DNA from: Bacillota bacterium
GTDB taxonomy: Bacteria; Bacillota_A; Clostridia; Lachnospirales; Lachnospiraceae
Reading direction: 5' to 3'
DNA: 6,042 nt
Assembly (NCBI GenBank): GCA_023443925.1
Contig: JAEZSL010000365.1
Span: 1-6,042, forward strand
In this document: piece after piece, positions 5,075-6,042 of the stretch
Layout: each line of letters opens with the position of its first letter
How positions within the stretch are numbered: position 1 is the first letter of the stretch
Notes under the pieces: generated by a model
What the model saw: the letters and a program-made list of their open reading frames with translations, nothing else
Database searches by the model: none
What the model was told of the DNA's origin: nothing
Translations under genes and position numbers: made by a program

Positions 5075-5953
5075 TCATCCTTTAATCGCACCTATGGTCA
5101 TTCCGTCTATAAAATAACTTTGAAAAAGTAAGAATATAACAAATATGGGAATTATGCCAAACATTGAGCCTGCAATCAGCATATCGTAATTATTTCCGTA
5201 GGGTGTAAGCAAGGTATTTAATCCGATGGGAAGGGTAAATTTACCAGCATTCCGAAAGACCAGCATTGGCCATAACATACTATTCCAGGAACCCATAGCA
5301 CTTAAAATTGCCATTGCCGCAAAGGCAGGCTTTGTAATTGGGAACATAATTTTTATACTTATACCGTATTCCGTAGCTCCGTCTATTCTGCCGGAATCAA
5401 GTAATTCCTTTGGCATGGTGGTCAGATACTGCCGGAAGAAAAAAATAGTGGAAGCGGCACACAACCCGGGTAATATAACACCAGCTCTGGTATCAATGAG
5501 TTTTAGGGTTATCATTTCCTGATACAAAGGTAAAAGCAGTATCTCAAAGGGAACCATCATAGTTGCAATAACCAGAAGCAAAAGTAATTTTTTTAAGCGG
5601 AACTCATACATGCTAAGTCCGTATGCAACAAAATAACAAATTATCAGAGTCAGTGCAACTGTGATTAAGGTCAGTACCATACTGTTTTTAAACCAATTAA
5701 AGTACTTTACGGAATCAACATTACCACTAAATAAATACTTGTAATTTGCAAGTGTCATAGTAGAAAAATCAAGATTAATACTAAGTCCTCTTCTTATTAA
5801 TTCCGTTCCCGGACGAAAGGATGCCAATAATCCCGAAAAAACCGGAAATATCACAACAACTCCTAACAGCAGAAACCAGGAGGTTGCCAGAACGGAACAG
5901 ATTTTTAGTTTTACAGATGCTGCTGCTTTATGTCTGACTGTTTGCCTGGACAT
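5075..5953 (-). CDS. Sugar ABC transporter permease, MalG/AraQ-like CUT1 family
   Basis: This 292-residue inner-membrane protein is a channel subunit of a second, distinct sugar importer. Hydrophobic segments lie near 22-44, 90-112, 122-142, 155-174, 208-230 and 262-282. The EAA loop that contacts the ATPase is at 183-209 (ELLDSGRIDGAT, then MFPITKP). The C-terminus DGMTIGAIKG is the classic MalG-family ending, and length is normal. ATG 5953 is preceded by AGGAGG (complement of 5963-5968) at a 9-base spacing. That site lies inside the last codons of the preceding gene, whose TAA ends one base before this ATG, so translation is probably coupled. It lacks the FNGGLIPNFY motif of the plus-strand permease, so the two are not a recent duplicate. 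No terminator is obvious downstream. Substrate is not determinable from the sequence. Confidence 0.93.
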   Translation of the reverse strand: MSRQTVRHKAAASVKLKICSVLATSWFLLLGVVVIFPVFSGLLASFRPGTELIRRGLSINLDFSTMTLANYKYLFSGNVDSVKYFNWFKNSMVLTLITVALTLIICYFVAYGLSMYEFRLKKLLLLLVIATMMVPFEILLLPLYQEMITLKLIDTRAGVILPGLCAASTIFFFRQYLTTMPKELLDSGRIDGATEYGISIKIMFPITKPAFAAMAILSAMGSWNSMLWPMLVFRNAGKFTLPIGLNTLLTPYGNNYDMLIAGSMFGIIPIFVIFLLFQSYFIDGMTIGAIKG

Positions 5954-5954
5954 A

Positions 5955-6042
5955 TTACTTTTCCTCCTTTTTAAAGGTGCCGTTAAGAATCAGCTGTACC
6001 ACATTAATGGCAAGGGCAATTGCCAAAAGTACAAGTCCCACC
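5955..6042 (-). CDS. C-terminal end of a probable MalF-like sugar permease (partial)
   Basis: The last 28 codons of a gene entering from the right edge read VGLVLLAIALAINVVQLILN, then GTFKKEEK and TAA at 5957-5955. One hydrophobic segment followed by a short lysine- and glutamate-rich tail is how MalF-type partners of MalG permeases end, and the position directly before a MalG-type gene fits. The final codons AAG GAG GAA double as the ribosome site of the next gene. Assignment rests mainly on context, since so little of the protein is visible. Confidence 0.65.
   Translation of the reverse strand, partial: VGLVLLAIALAINVVQLILNGTFKKEEK

Noticed and set aside
5226..5522. 98-codon open frame on the plus strand
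   Set aside because: It lies wholly opposite the clear MalG-type permease, has no ribosome site and resembles no family that I know.

Overview
The window looks like an accessory carbohydrate-use locus from a low-GC Gram-positive bacterium, most likely a clostridium of the Lachnospiraceae type. This rests on AT-rich intergenic DNA, AGGAGG and AGAAAGGA ribosome sites, two kinds of CUT1 sugar ABC permease, and a GH130 mannoside phosphorylase gene. No species can be assigned from the sequence alone.

Layout, left to right. Positions 1-793 (minus) hold the first 264 codons of a membrane-anchored extracellular sensor that runs off the left edge. Positions 794-1459 are a 666-bp divergent control region. 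It carries a tandem repeat of about 125 bp made of strong hairpins, some followed by T-runs on the minus strand, plus one promoter-like site in each direction. Positions 1460-3397 (plus) encode an LplB/YtcP-type permease pair. A 310-bp gap with several RNA-fold signals follows. Positions 3708-4706 (plus) are a GH130 phosphorylase gene interrupted by one in-frame TAA. A strong intrinsic terminator follows at 4749-4789. A 285-bp stretch then contains a diverged, inverted copy of the left-hand repeat. Positions 5075-6042 (minus) hold a complete MalG-type permease and the last 28 codons of the gene upstream of it, probably its MalF-type partner.

In function, the sensor plausibly controls the divergent LplB/YtcP pair (inference from position). 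Neither transporter has a substrate-binding protein or ATPase in view. The ATPase is often shared in CUT1 systems, and the binding protein may lie outside the window. GH130 enzymes phosphorolyse beta-mannosides inside the cell, so beta-manno-oligosaccharides are a reasonable guess for at least one cargo. The GH130 gene as written makes only a 191-residue N-terminal piece.

The points most worth a second look are the single-codon lesion in an otherwise intact GH130 gene, the tandem terminator-like repeats in the apparent long leader of the sensor gene, the inverted relative of that repeat 4 kb away, and the folded GH130 leader that separates a good Shine-Dalgarno from its ATG. I did not find a clear, wholly new multi-gene system.
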